Origin: Ceriagrion tenellum
Taxonomy: Eukaryota; Arthropoda; Insecta; Odonata; Coenagrionidae
Assembly: GCA_963169105.1 (NCBI GenBank)
Contig: OY720642.1
Location: 75,122,716 to 75,186,715, forward strand
Length of the DNA stretch: 64,000 bases
Reading direction: 5' to 3'
Below, piece by piece: positions 42,991-55,119 of this stretch (its first letter is position 1; every line of letters starts with the position of its first letter). Both the position numbers and the translations under genes were made by a program. The notes beneath the pieces were generated by a model. The model ran no database searches and had not been told where the DNA came from. It saw only the letters and a program-made list of their open reading frames with translations.

Positions 42991-44016
42991 TTAAGTCCTC
43001 TTCAAATCAGTTTGGATTGGCGCGATGGAGAAAAAGCAGGATGAAAATATCTTATTCCGTATGATTAATTCTGTGTTTAACTTGTGGCTAAATGTGCAGC
43101 TTTTATTTTTTTTTGAGCTTGCATTGGCGAAAAGCTTCACGTAATTAAACTCCTACGACAGCTTCAAGTGATTTGAAAGGCGTGGGAAGTAGATGTTTGT
43201 AAAATATTCTGGTGAGAAGGAGCGTCATTTCAATCAATTTCCATACTAAACCGTTACATGATTATCTCGTAGAGTCAGTCTCCGTAAGCAAAGCCTGGGT
43301 GTGCTAACAACTTCCATCCGTCACCATACATATCGTTCCTTGGGCGCGTCTCTGAGGGAATAGAAGCGACCACGTGAGGCTATTACAAATTGCACGTTAT
43401 GCCAGTTCAAAAAAGGAATATCAATTAAATGCACCACTATTTACCATCACATTGCACCACCGACGATCATATTTTTGATGCGTCAGCTTGTTTAAATAGT
43501 GGTTACCCACAGAGCGTGGTAGAGGGAATAAATATATGTCGATGATTCAATCAAACTGTATATTTTCCATGTAATTTCGTTAGACGATAAGTCTCTGGTA
43601 CATGGCGAATGGCTTGGTTTATTTGATAAGGGTGTGTGCGCGTTTTCCGTCCGCTAACGCTGAAAACGGATCGTGATTTATCATCGTAAATTATTATTAT
43701 TGCGATCTCAACGGCAAACTACGTACGTATATTACTTTTATCTCTTCATCAGTACTTTAAGCTAAGGATGTTGTAATCACCGTAAATTTTCGACGACTGC
43801 AACTCATTCAGAGTCATTATCTTTCACGGGCTTGAGTAAAATCGGTAAAACATTTTGCTCGATCAGCTGAGATATTACCTTGGATTAATTATCTGTTAAA
43901 CCACCGTTTGAGGTACATTATTTAACCTATTTTTTATTCTATAAACTAGTATTTTGTTCATTTTTTACCTGTTAACATATTGTAGTCGAATTTATATTTT
44001 CTATCCCGCGTTGAAT
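42991..44016. other. anonymous sequence
   Basis: No supported feature. Confidence 0.35.
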
Positions 44017-44029
44017 TCGGAATAACGAA

Positions 44030-45030
44030 TAAAATCAATGGTTGGCGAATTCACTTTGTGGAGATTATGATTCATCTTAAAAATGAAAACACTTGGTTTT
44101 TTTCACCAATATATTTAAAACACAAATCAACCGGTTTCGGCCTTTTTAGGCCATTATCAAGATTACAGAGTAAAATATTCAAAGACAGCACAGATTATAT
44201 AAGAGATCTCAAGGAGAGGGAGGTGGCTGAAATGAATAAATCGTTTGCGACGAAAACGTGCCATAGCCACTTCACTTTCTCCAATACTCCCGTCTGGCAC
44301 TAAGTGGGTGAAGTTACCCTTTGTTAATAATTTAACATATAAACTGTATAAATATTTCCCCAAAAATAAGTACAAAACTTCCGTGTATAATTCTGTGACA
44401 CTCCAGAAGTTATTATTAAGTTCTAAGGATGAAATTGACATGAATGATGAAAGTGGGGTATATTTACGCAAATGTGATACTCATGAATGTAACTCTTTTT
44501 ATGTTGGTCAAACTGGACGGAGGTTGAATATAAGAATAATGGAACATATTAAATCCAGTGACAATGGTGACAAAAAGTCAAATTTTGCAGAGCATCTAAT
44601 TGATGAGGGTCACAGATCCAATTTTACCCCTAAGCTGTTACACGTTTGTGACAAGGGGGGGAAGTTGGACGTATTTGAAAATTTTGAAATTCTCACATAT
44701 CACAATGTGCACGGCGAAAAACTACTCAATGACATAATCCATTCAACCGCCTCACCCTTGTTCTCTGTGCCAGTACCCTCAACTTCATCCCCGTAGTCCT
44801 TGAGCCTGGCGTCATCACCTGTTTGTTCCTTCCCCTGCAGTTTTGCCCAATCACCTCTCATCCCCCCCCTTATTTCAGCCACCTCCCTCTCCTTGAGATC
44901 TCGTATATAATCTGTGCCGTCTTTGGGTATTTTAATCTGTAATCTTGATAATGGCCTGAAAAGGCCGAAACCGGTTGATTTGTGTTTTAAATATATTGGT
45001 GGAAAAAACTAAGTGTTTTCATTTTTAAGA
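44030..45030 (+). mobile_element. 1 kb inverted-arm element carrying a GIY-YIG frame
   Basis: The left arm (44076-44240) and right arm (44870-45029) are inverted copies containing ccggtttcggcc...ggccattatcaagattac and a GAGAGGGAGG tract. In the right arm: ttgataa (44945), t, ggcct/aggcc hairpin, gaaaccggttgat. The left end begins aatggttggcgaattcactt tgtgg, the reverse of the shared terminus. Flanks tcggaataacga (44018 and 45031) look like a 12-13 bp target duplication. It resembles a Penelope-like element with inverted terminal repeats from which the RT was deleted. Confidence 0.8.
44236..44796 (+). CDS. GIY-YIG nuclease fragment of a Penelope-like element
   Basis: The frame is open from 44236 and ends in TAG at 44794-44796. 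There is no ATG before residue 66 of the longest reading from TTG at 44245, so it is the C-terminal part of a larger protein. Landmarks are KWVKLPFVNNLTYKLYKYFP (20-39), GVY (71-73), YVG (86-88) in SFYVGQTGRRLNIRIMEHI, then NFAEHLIDEGH (113-123). The nuclease motif is intact over about 110 residues with no frameshift, in contrast to the other relics. RT absent. It may still be mobilised in trans; no evidence of expression. Confidence 0.75.
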   Translation: MNRLRRKRAIATSLSPILPSGTKWVKLPFVNNLTYKLYKYFPKNKYKTSVYNSVTLQKLLLSSKDEIDMNDESGVYLRKCDTHECNSFYVGQTGRRLNIRIMEHIKSSDNGDKKSNFAEHLIDEGHRSNFTPKLLHVCDKGGKLDVFENFEILTYHNVHGEKLLNDIIHSTASPLFSVPVPSTSSP

Positions 45031-45059
45031 TCGGAATAACGATTTATCAGTTTTGCTGA

Positions 45060-45857
45060 TCGGTACAAAGAAAATTAGTTAAAAGCTTTTATTCCAATCC
45101 TGAGACAACTCTTAATATTCCTTTTATCTGTACAGAGGACTCCAAAATTGGAAGATAATGCTGAAACTGTCCAAAAATGGACCCATGAGGAGATAGAATC
45201 CCAGTGGTAATGACCAGATCCAATTAGATTGTATCATTCCAATGGCTCTCAATAATTCTCTCTATCAAATGTGATCAAATTCTTTGATAATAGAATTTTA
45301 ATAATATTTTCCTGTCCCCAAATGGCTGGGATGCAACATGACGCACGACAGGAAGTACTAATGTATATCGTGAATGCAAGACGAATAAGATTTAAAAATA
45401 CATATGCTTATGTTTGAATTATTGACATAAAAAAGAATACACATCAATCTTAGAGTGCTGGTGTTGTTCTGCTTTCTTGTGATGTTACAGATCGCATGCT
45501 GCAGTGTGCGAGCTCATAAATGTTTCTTGAAGGTTTTTACAGTATTTATTCGTTTGATGTTTTGTTAAGTTATGAAAAATAGCAGTGGCACCTAGCTATA
45601 TGTAAGCCTCTATGGCTGGTACTCTAGCAGTGATTTTTGACGTGGATGTCACATTTCTACTCAATAATGTCAGATACCACTATGGCTTTAGTTTAAAGAG
45701 AGTCCAGTATAAAGTTTAGCAAACATGGAGAGAGAAGGAAATTTTAGCAGTATCTGAAGACCCCAAAACAATGTTTTTCCCAATGTAAGATTTGGTTCTT
45801 ATCCGATGTAAAAAGTTAGCGAATTCTTCACGGGATACCTACCAAGTGAGATCAGCT
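45060..45857. other. anonymous sequence
   Basis: No supported feature; the repeat match starts at about 45858. Confidence 0.35.
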
Positions 45858-46305
45858 AGTTTGAGCGAAATATAATTTCGCCGAGAAATCAATGAATTTG
45901 GTTGAATTTTAAGGAAAAATATCTTACCCTTCGAAATATACCAAAATATCAACCCCTTACTGAACTACTTTCCGAGATTTTTGGCAAAGATTACCAGCCC
46001 TTTTGCATGGGAAATGGCACATATATGCACTACAGAGAGACCTTATCGGAAAATGAGGAATTTATAGCGCTTAGATCTCGTCAAAAAATTAGCATTATGT
46101 AGTTAGTATGCTTTCTCATGTATTTTTGAAAATTAATCATATTGCCACCGCAGTAATTTAATTGGATTCACAAAATACCTTCACCATTAATAATACAATT
46201 TTTAATTGATGTGTCCTACAGCTGCTGACATTTAAATGTATTATTCGAATATGGTCTCTATTATGGCTAGGGAACTATCTTGCTCAACCTACCATAAGTG
46301 CTGGC
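45858..46305 (+). repeat. partial second copy of the 876-3157 element
   Basis: Collinear with 1693-2235: gtttgagcgaaa, gaaatcaatgaatttggt, caaccccttac, tttccgagat, atgggaaatgg, agagagaccttat, cttagatctcgtca, caccgcagtaa, caccattaataat, ggtctctattatg. The frame 45902-46102 is a by-product. Terminal repeats are not present. Confidence 0.75.
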
Positions 46306-46866
46306 CGACGTCAGCTGCTTTTGCCATCGTCTACAGGATATGGCTTTCCTTAAGCTCTAGAATTTAGTCTACTCCCTATTTAGGAGAAAGAAGACTTATA
46401 ATAGCATAACATCATCATTCCCAGATTTTGGCCCCGTATGAAATTCGAGAATATATATTTCCATTGTCGGATATTTTATTTCAGTTATATATATTCATTG
46501 ATAGATAACTCCAAAAAATTACAAGGACCTCCTCTCTTTTTGACCTTTTTTATAATAAAGTTGTAATGGAGTATTGATCTACACGTCAAAAAATTTAGAA
46601 TCACTTTATAAGGTAATGGAAGTAATAAGTGTAAAAACCCAACATTATGAGAGTAATTAGTATAATAAACCTCTGTTCATAACTTAATTTTTTGAGTTTC
46701 TTACTGAAATGAACCATCGTTTGTGTAGTATTGTGGCCTGATTTTTGTTTGCAGTTGTATTTTTAGTGGTAGGTGAGCCAAATTAATTTGACAAAATGTT
46801 TGATATGATTACTTGAGTGTTTTATTTAGTAGGCAAATAGGTCATTCTACATTAACTATTATTATA
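46306..46866. other. anonymous sequence
   Basis: No supported feature. Confidence 0.35.
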
Positions 46867-46868
46867 GA

Positions 46869-47080
46869 TCATCTACATCTACAAAATACCCTGAAAGTCA
46901 CTACTAGTGAGTAAGGCCCAGGGCGATTCTACTCCAGGCAAGCAGACTCATCCAAGTTTAAATCAGAACCGCGCACCTACCCCCGGACGCTAAGCGTAGG
47001 TCAAAAGTAGTCAGGATAACGATGCGCGGTTAGACCAGAAACTAGGAGAGTGTTACGTAGATGAACATACTACCATGCGG
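46869..47080 (-). repeat. probable CR1-type tail and unknown body
   Basis: catctacatctacaaaatac cctgaaagtcac resembles the reverse tail of the CR1-type family, but the following sequence (accgcgcacctacccccgga) does not. It ends near acgtagatg, another tail-like word. Possibly a SINE using the same tail. Confidence 0.35.
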
Positions 47081-47134
47081 TACTTAAGGTACAGCTACTG
47101 GCTCTTATTATTGATGTTATTAATTAACAGTGCT

Positions 47135-47535
47135 CATCATCATCATTGGTAATTCAATCCTAAGAATGGTTGACAACTGCCCTCCACCCTCCCCTATAGA
47201 ATGCAGGGCTGTATTTTCTAGGGAGACTAACGCGGTGGTTTACACAGCCTACCACAGTGCAGTACCCCAGCCGATTACGTGAACTTCACTGTCGCCCGAA
47301 GCTGTGGCTGTTGATATCGGTGCGATCCTCTTGATCTGAACTATCAAAGCATTCTGCTGAGACTGATGCCTCTCAGTAGTGGGGTCAAATTCGGGTAGAG
47401 AGCAGACGTTGGTTGGCCAGCCAGGAAAACATTTTCCGTCTCTTGATCTCTCGTACCAGCGACCTTCAGAACGGGAGTCAAACAGGTTTACCACATTACC
47501 TTCCCAATCAACTAACTGTGCTACAGGGTGCTAAA
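47135..47535 (-). repeat. tRNA-derived SINE with RTE-type LINE tail
   Basis: On the minus strand a tRNA-like head (tagcacagttagttgattgg, gaaggtaatgtggtaaacct, gctggtacgag) lies at 47530-47445. A unique body follows. The last 70 bp (ggagggcagttgtcaaccat, then tcttaggattgaattaccaa and tgatgatgatg) match the 3' tail of the RTE-type LINE copies at 7990, 18420, 22120 and 57495. A shared tail would let the LINE machinery copy the SINE. Confidence 0.65.
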
Positions 47536-47869
47536 TCATGCAAAAGATAAATCATGCCGGAAATTTCATTTTGAGTGTGTTGTAAATAAGGATGGTAAGA
47601 TATTTAGCTCTATTGCAAAGCCTACTTTACCCGTTGAGGGTCGAAGTTTCATGGAACTGATCATTCGCAAATTATTGTTATGTATGCGTAGACGCAGCAT
47701 ATAATAGCAAATATTTTGAAGCATACGGTGAAAGATATCGATGAAGTATATAGTACATATACCACTTTTTATGCGGCTGCGTTTACCTCTTCAAACTGAA
47801 GACGGGGAGTTCTTAGTCGAACGATTCCTTCAAGTGCAACGCTCTCTCGGGCATTTACACAGTCCGGTC
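47536..47869. other. anonymous sequence
   Basis: No supported feature. Confidence 0.35.
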
Positions 47870-48420
47870 ATCTTTCCCGCGCAGACTCGGCCGGAATGGT
47901 TGGGAGTGGGTCGTGGAGTCGGAGGGGGGGGGGGTTCTGGAGAGGAGGAAGGGGGGACCCAACCCCCCTTTTAGTCCCCGTCGTCTCCCTGTCCTCCTGA
48001 CGATTATTTTCTTCAGTCCCCAGTCCCCCCCCTCCACCCCGCTTTTCCCGCTTTCGCAGTCGTATTTTTGCCGAGTGGAAAGAGAGGAGAGGGAACCCAT
48101 TCCCTACGTCAAATCCCGCCCTCTTACCGTCCTCTCCTCGAATCAGTTTTGCGGCGGGAAGCTTTCATGTGTGAAATCACTGGCTTTGTTTTCACTCCCC
48201 TGCCACGCCACGCCACGCCGGCCTCCCCTCCCCGCCCCCTCCGCTCCGCTCGTTCCATTACTGCTCGCGAGTCCCGTCGCCCTACTTGTTTCTCTGAACC
48301 GCCGCCGCAGGGCGCGACCGTAGACTCTTCCCTCTCTTTGCCCTCGATCGAAATATCCTTACGCCGGCCAATATTAAATGATCGTCGTGAGGGAATGCAC
48401 TGCTCATTTGTTTGCGCCAC
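47870..48420. other. GC-rich island with G and C homopolymer runs
   Basis: Very GC-rich with G10/C6-8 runs and ccacgcc repeats at 48201-48220. Overlapping frames on both strands (47855-48445) are low-complexity. It could be a CpG island of an unseen gene. Confidence 0.35.
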
Positions 48421-51133
48421 CTTAACTGATATCCTCCACCTTTAATTTAATAAACTCATCAGTTCCAGGCCAATAAAATAATTACATTAATAATCTAAAA
48501 TACGTATGAACAAATGTTTGTTTGTTCGTCCTTGCGATCCAATACCATTCATCAGAAAACGAAGAATCTTTGGTGAGTTGTCGTACGCGCGCCCGCGAAG
48601 GTTTCTGAATTATTAAATCTATTGTATAATAGATGTAGCGCGAGTCGTTTCAACAAATGAGTGCTGGCACGCGATCTTCTCAAACAAGCAAGCAACGAAG
48701 CAGATCGTTGACGAGTTGCTCAAATACGTGCATCAGAATGTATCGGTGAGACATAATATCGCGTGAATCGGAGCCATATCGGCGAGACATAATTCGTGTT
48801 AAGAGATATGTTATTTATTTGTACTTGGTATAAGGTTTGGTGCAGTGGACTCTTTGTTTGTTTTTTTTAAATTCTTGGATTCGATTTACGTAAACGCTTC
48901 GCTTTTTCCTAAAATTGGATTTTTAAGCTCGAAAACCTGAAATTTTTGCACTACTTCAACAATAGAATAGGTATTTTATATACTTGGAAACCATGGCATA
49001 GGCATGAAATGGAAACTGATTCCATCATTTGTGCGTTACGAATTCCTGTATAGGTACGAGGAATTCATCGCACTACAACAAATCATCGTCCTTCATTTCT
49101 TTTTGTACCCATAAATGTGTCTTCTTTTTATATGTGCGCCTGCTCAGACAAAAAGAGGCGTTGCAACGCATGCCGGTCACAGCTAGTGTATCTATAAATA
49201 AAACTCTGTCTTTTGCCACTTGTTGGTACTCCACGGTTAACAAATTGTATTCACAAAACTATTACAACACCTCCTAAATAAATAAAAAAGACACGACCCG
49301 AGTTTCGACGAATAAAATTTGTTAATAATTTATCTATTCCTCAAACTAGCCCACGTGTGTGTATAATTCATAGTTCAATCAACGAAAAAGAGGTATGTAG
49401 GTTTTCCTATGGATTTCATCCTGTTTGGGGTGACCAATTATTCATGCCATGACAAAAAGTCATTAAAATATGGAATAGGTCACTGTGCCACAATTTTAAC
49501 GCCACCGTAGCGGAATCAATAATGGTTAAAAATAAAATGGAAACAACTAAGAAAGGAAGCATGGCACCTACACTGAGGATATATATAATTTGAATACATG
49601 ATCTTCCTTCAATCTTCTACCATCTCGTCCAACCTTACTTAGTCTCCCCCATTAAATCTGTATATTCCACCTCCTCCGCTTACTCAGCAATCTCCTCTAT
49701 ACGACTGCTTTCAACAGCCTTCATAACCTCTTCCAACAACCTTCACTGCCTGCTTGTAGTCCCTGCGTAAAATTTAATTCTCCCCACCTACCATAACAAA
49801 TACTACGTCCTTTGCCTTCCTTCGCGGTCAATGCGACTTCTCTTTCACAACTCTTACACCTCAAACGACTGCGACTTATTCGTATCGTCTTTTCTCAGAG
49901 ATCACGTTAATGTTCAACGACAATGTACTTCTTATAAACCCTTAGCCAGTCTGTACGTAATACCCTTTCCCATGTCCCCTTGAAGTGCTTAGTTTACTTG
50001 ATGTTAAACCTTTTCGAAGTTAGAAGGTAATATTGAGGACGCACGAAGAATTAATGGCTGATTTATATTCAATTTTAAGATACCAATGTGATTTTATTTG
50101 TAGAAATTTACTTATTTCTGGATTTAAAAATATTTTGTAAACTATATTTGTCTGTGCCTAGTGCTTAAATGTAAGATTAGCACCTACATGTTTTACCTAA
50201 TCCTTATTTTGTAGATACAGCATTTTTATTTGATCTTTTATTGGTTCCTTCTAGCAGTAGTGTTCTTATAGTAAGCATATTTGATTTGTCAGAAATCAAA
50301 ATAAAGCAAAGAAGAACCAGCAATAAATTATCGCCATCCCTCACCAAAAATACACTCATGGGCCTGAAGAAGCAAATAAATGAGCAAGGGGCTAGCAAAA
50401 TAAAAAATGAGAAGGAAATTGCAAAGCTATGAGAGCGATCTAGTATTTCCCAAGACCTGTTTTCTCCTAAGGATGAAAGTATTTTATTGATGAGGTGTGA
50501 TGCCCACAATTAGCAGTTGCCACTTTGGCTGTCTCCAGCGATAACATGGAATCTCATGAACATTGTTGGGCTTGAAAGTTTCTCATGTCAATTGTGAATT
50601 ACTCCCTTCCAGATAAAATTCAATAACCTTTGGGAAGCCACTTCAGCCGTTATCCCTTACCCGGAGAAAATAAAATTGGACTTGAGTTTTTCTTGCTCTG
50701 TGGGGTGGGCATATTGGATAACAGGAGCAGTTGAAGAGATCCACTTTTGATAGGAAGAGGGAGTGCTCTAGTCTTCTTCCGAACTATGAGAGCCGGATGC
50801 CGGAGAACTTCACGACTATTCTAGTGTATTGAACTTCAATTGATTGGAAGAGAGTGGATCCCGTGGAAACAGCGAATGTCACGCATCACCAATGGGAAGG
50901 GCTTTGCTCCGGCGGTTTCTGCGAGCAGATATTTCATTAAGGGATAAACCATACCCAAGCTCAGGTGGCGGGGGTTCTGAGGGAGCGAGGGCGGAGCTCG
51001 AGGGATATCCTGGACCGTAAGAGATTGAGGAGACTGAGAGAAAGAATAGCCGACCTGCTTTAACATGGGAAAAGGCCAAGAGATAGAAAGCAACTAATGA
51101 CTTTAAAATATATTCTAGAGATAAAACATGCCA
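48421..51133. other. anonymous sequence, partly CT-rich (49600-49990)
   Basis: A short frame at 50241-50432 (Lys/Ser-rich, ending KQINEQGASKIKNEKEIAKL) and the minus frames 50204-50509 and 50836-51142 are not recognisable. A small repeat gagacataat occurs at 48749 and 48784. Nothing called. Confidence 0.3.
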
Positions 51134-51186
51134 TACATTCAATGCTAGCTCACTTTAAGATACATTCAATGCTAGACACTTTAAGA
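51134..51186 (+). repeat. 27/26 bp tandem duplication
   Basis: tacattcaatgctagctcac tttaaga followed by tacattcaatgctagacact ttaaga. Confidence 0.85.
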
Positions 51187-52980
51187 TGTGCATGTAAGAA
51201 ACTATATAATGTTTAAACTTATTTCTCTTGTAGCAATGGTTTATCTCTCAAAGTTTTTGATAAAATGATAATTTCATTAACATTATGGACTTTAGTACCT
51301 TTCTTACTCCATATCAAGTTCCTTGCTGATCTAGAGAGTACCTGTTATGGACGGGCCCCGTCGGGAGACGGGACTTGAACACATTATTTTTATTAACGTC
51401 GATTCTTGCCATGGAGGTCGGGGTTCGAATAATTACAAAGAGGTTTTGAAAGGAAAATGAAAGTTTATTTAAATCAAGAATTTGATCTTTTAATGAAAGG
51501 AACAAAAATTTGCGTCTCGAATAGCCAAACAAGAACATTCCCACGTCTCGGGAAGGAGAGAAGTTGTAGGTACAGGCACGGATAGATGGCCTCCACTCCT
51601 CCGTCTCGGCTACATGGCTTAGCCGAATTAGGACCACGGATCCAAATGACCCGCTTGGTCCGACAAGGCCCCCATTGACCCAAAAGGGCCCAACTGACCA
51701 TGGACCATCTTTCCGTGCGATTATATAGGAAACCCGAGGCGGATGTTTTCGTGTAGGTGACGATTGACGTCAAGGAGAGTGAGAGGTCACATTGCCGACT
51801 CAGTTTCTCTTTGGCTATTCTGAGCTCTGCCAAATAACATATTAGACATATACAAAGAGAAATCCACCGAATGCATATTTAAGAGAAGAGGAAGTCAAAC
51901 TGTTTCCATCTCGAAGAGAGAGAAAATCGACCATCAATATCCGGGTCTCAATATACCATTTGACATGGTTCCCCACATAATCTAATCCGCAAATTCAAAT
52001 CATGTGGAGTACACAAAAGAATAGTGACTAAGATAGGTGATTTTCTGCCGAACCGCGGACAAATAGTAGTAATAGGCTATTAGTTCATATGTAGTTCGAG
52101 AGAGGGAGAGTTCAAAATTATGCCCGGTATATAATAGTGATTATATGGTACATAACTTTCGAGCAGCCAAGGCGTAGAGAAAGTAAAGAACGAATTAGAC
52201 GCTTCTTATAATTGAAGCAACCAAGGATTGCTACCTAAACCTTAATATAGATATCTATTAGGTACAGCTATTATACTTTCAATGGTAATAATACAAAACC
52301 GCATGAGTTAACGGACAAAATGTACAAGTAAGTTTAGATGAGCATTTTTTCCCATATTAACCAATCTCAATTTATTTTTTTTACAAATTTATTTTCAAAT
52401 AATTTTACACGCTGTTATTTCCCTTTGGATGGGTTACAAAAAATTACAACTAACAAGGAATATTTATACCTCTTTTTTTGGCCATTAATCATTCATATAT
52501 ATAAAAACCACAAATGAATTTATATATTTACCTTCAAACAAAAAAATTACTTTTTTATATCATAATATAATAATAATTTAATTCCTTTTCAGGAATTACA
52601 GAGTGGTATTACAATAGATAACTCCTAAGGAATATCCTGTGTTGGGGCTAGTGACAAATAAACCATGCAAAAAGCGATAGCAAAAAACAAAATGATTTAC
52701 AATTTTCGATAAAACGTTTACAATACAGTGAAGAAACTAATTCAAAATAGAAAAAAGACTCAGAGATGTACAGAATCAAATAGTGGTTACAAAAAGAGAC
52801 ACATATATACAAGATCGGGTGAACTTTTTATTTCATTAAAGAACTTTGATAAATTGCCTAAAATGTTTAGGATGTGATTAAATCCCGACTGATATTACAG
52901 AATGTTTTTGCCTACGCTATTAATTACTGCTGAATATTAGAAATAATCGTTGCAATCATCTCATAAACGACAAAAAATAA
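51187..52980. other. anonymous sequence
   Basis: At 51352-51410 tRNA-like words appear (the reverse of gttcaagtcccgtctcccga, and ggtcggggttcgaataatt), which may be an eroded SINE. Frames at 51314-51833 overlap this and are not credible. From 52250 the sequence is strongly AT-rich. Confidence 0.3.
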
Positions 52981-53140
52981 CTATTCCACCCTCAGTACCT
53001 AAGTGTTCACCTCCTTGAATTGCTTCCCGCTGTAGGTGCAGTACTCTCCCTCTTTTACTCGACTTTACTAAATACTTCTTGAGACAAGTTATATATAAAA
53101 AATAGCTCCCTGTGCTAGCTTTATTCGATATACTGATACT
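52981..53140 (+). repeat. dispersed repeat T, copy 1
   Basis: cctaagtgttcacctccttg aattgcttcccgctg, then tactctccctcttttactcg, recurs in diverged form at 55235-55370. Confidence 0.5.
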
Positions 53141-54990
53141 TATATATTTGCATTTAAAAAAAATATTAATTGACTTCAGGACTATAAAGATAACACTTTG
53201 CGGACCGCGCTCTATACGAAATGAGTGAACGACTTTAAGATCTACGCCCTATTCTAATAAACCGGCTAGTCCTAGTCTCTTTGCCACAATGAGACTGTGT
53301 TGTATTTTTTACAAGTAATATAAATTTTGAAATACATATTTTTTTGGCCTATGTAAAAGAAGTTCGGGATTAGTTTCGTAAATTGTGCTATGGATATGTT
53401 AAGTAATTACTCACCGGAACCGTGATAAATTCAACCTCAGTTTTCCATCGTGCCTGCCGTACTCAAGGGCACCTCTATGTCCAGGAATGTAAAATTTTGG
53501 CAGTGTTTCAATAATTATGGTGATTCTAGCGAATAAATTCATGGAATTCAAAGAAATGTATTACGTGACTAAAAAATTTTCTGATGTAGTTTTACATTGC
53601 CACATACCAAGAGTATACGCAGCGTGAAATCTTGAAAAAGTATTTATATTCAAGAAAAAATTTATTTTAGGCCCTTTTTGCGTGGCAGTCATCTCCGACT
53701 CAGACTCTACAGAGGCATCTCCGACTCGGATCCTGTGGATCGACCGAGCTTTATCTCATACCCAAAATCTCGATTCTTTCTTTTTAATTAATCAGTATCT
53801 GATTGGATTTTTGTCACGCGTGTAAGTGGCTTGTCACTAAGATTCAATAACACGTTAATAGATCTGCGATATGGAGGGTATTAATTTGGTGGCTAATTTC
53901 CGCCGATGCCTTTTTTGGCCAGTTATTGGGGTTAATAGTCCTCCACCCCGTCTCAGGAACGCAGGTGGCTGTCGGCTTTCTGAATGGAATGTCCAGTAAT
54001 AAGGCCGAAATTGCTATTAAATACGCATTATACGATGAGGAAAGAAGATAAGAGGCAGACTTGACTCGATTAAATATAATAGAGGTGTTGGAGTTGACGA
54101 GGTTTCAAGCTTGCGAAATCGAAATCCCATTTTGAAAAGTTATTGGTCTCCAATTGGTAGAAAAAAATGTCTGAGATAAAAGTGTCGAGATAAAAGAACC
54201 TGTTAAGCGTAACTTATATGTAATCCATGGCATTTAGGGAACCGTTTTTTAAGATAATATTATTGGTGGATAAATCCGGGAACACTAGCATCCTTTTTGG
54301 TGTGTAAAATCGATGTGTGGTCAAGGGGTTTAAATAAATGAAATAAAATTGTACTGAATGAACCCATGATTTTTTGGGTGGAAATTATTTTTTTATCACA
54401 TGGCGTTTCTAAAGCCGGACCATGGAAAATTACTTATAACTTTTTTCGCCCACAGTACAGATTACTGCGAGTTCGATTTTAAACTTTGATTTTCATGATA
54501 CCTCGAGCTCATTGAATTTTAATAAAATAAAAATTGCGAATTTGTTGATCGATTGGCGCGCAAGCTTCTTGTATTTACTGTGTTGCTCCTGAACGGTTAA
54601 ATATTTTACTGAAGTTATACATTTCTTATGTTGCTATTAAAATGCTTAATACGATGACTTCATTAGCTATTCCTTGTTTCTCTTGTTTATTTCACAACAA
54701 TCCCCCAAAATGGGACTTTATGAAAATTATACCATATTTAATCCCTGCGCAATGTCTTCGATTGATAATGGTGCTTTCTACGCCCCATAGTTTCGAAGTT
54801 ACATGTGGTCCAATTCGAAAATTGCGTTTTCCCAGTCCGTACGCAAAATTTAAAAACCATGACGCCTAGGTTTTTCAAAATGGCGGATGCTCAAACGTGA
54901 CAGCAAAATAAAAGTCTTCAAAATGGATTTCGACGACTGTAACCCTTGGAAGTAAACAATTTTTTTCAGGAATTTTTTCAATGCCCCAAG
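53141..54990. other. anonymous AT-rich sequence
   Basis: No supported feature; frame 54642-54869 is unrecognised. Confidence 0.35.
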
Positions 54991-54992
54991 TA

Positions 54993-55034
54993 AACGGCGA
55001 AGCCGTTCCGGGGGTGTAGGGGGCAGAGCCCCCT
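54993..55034. repeat. two adjacent GC hairpins
   Basis: aacggcgaagccgtt and, 10 bases on, agggggcagagccccct, lying in AT-rich DNA. Confidence 0.75.
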
Positions 55035-55119
55035 ACCGAGCGAATCGAGTTTTAATATAAGGCGCAATTTACAAATGGCTGTAGTGTTTACACAGTCGCT
55101 GAAAAGATTTTGTTCTTAT

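Noticed and set aside
47855..48445. Four frames of 81-136 residues
   Set aside because: Mutually overlapping, compositionally biased, with homopolymer runs.
51314..51833. Two minus-strand frames of 107 and 119 residues
   Set aside because: They overlap each other in different frames and include tRNA-like words; no domain.
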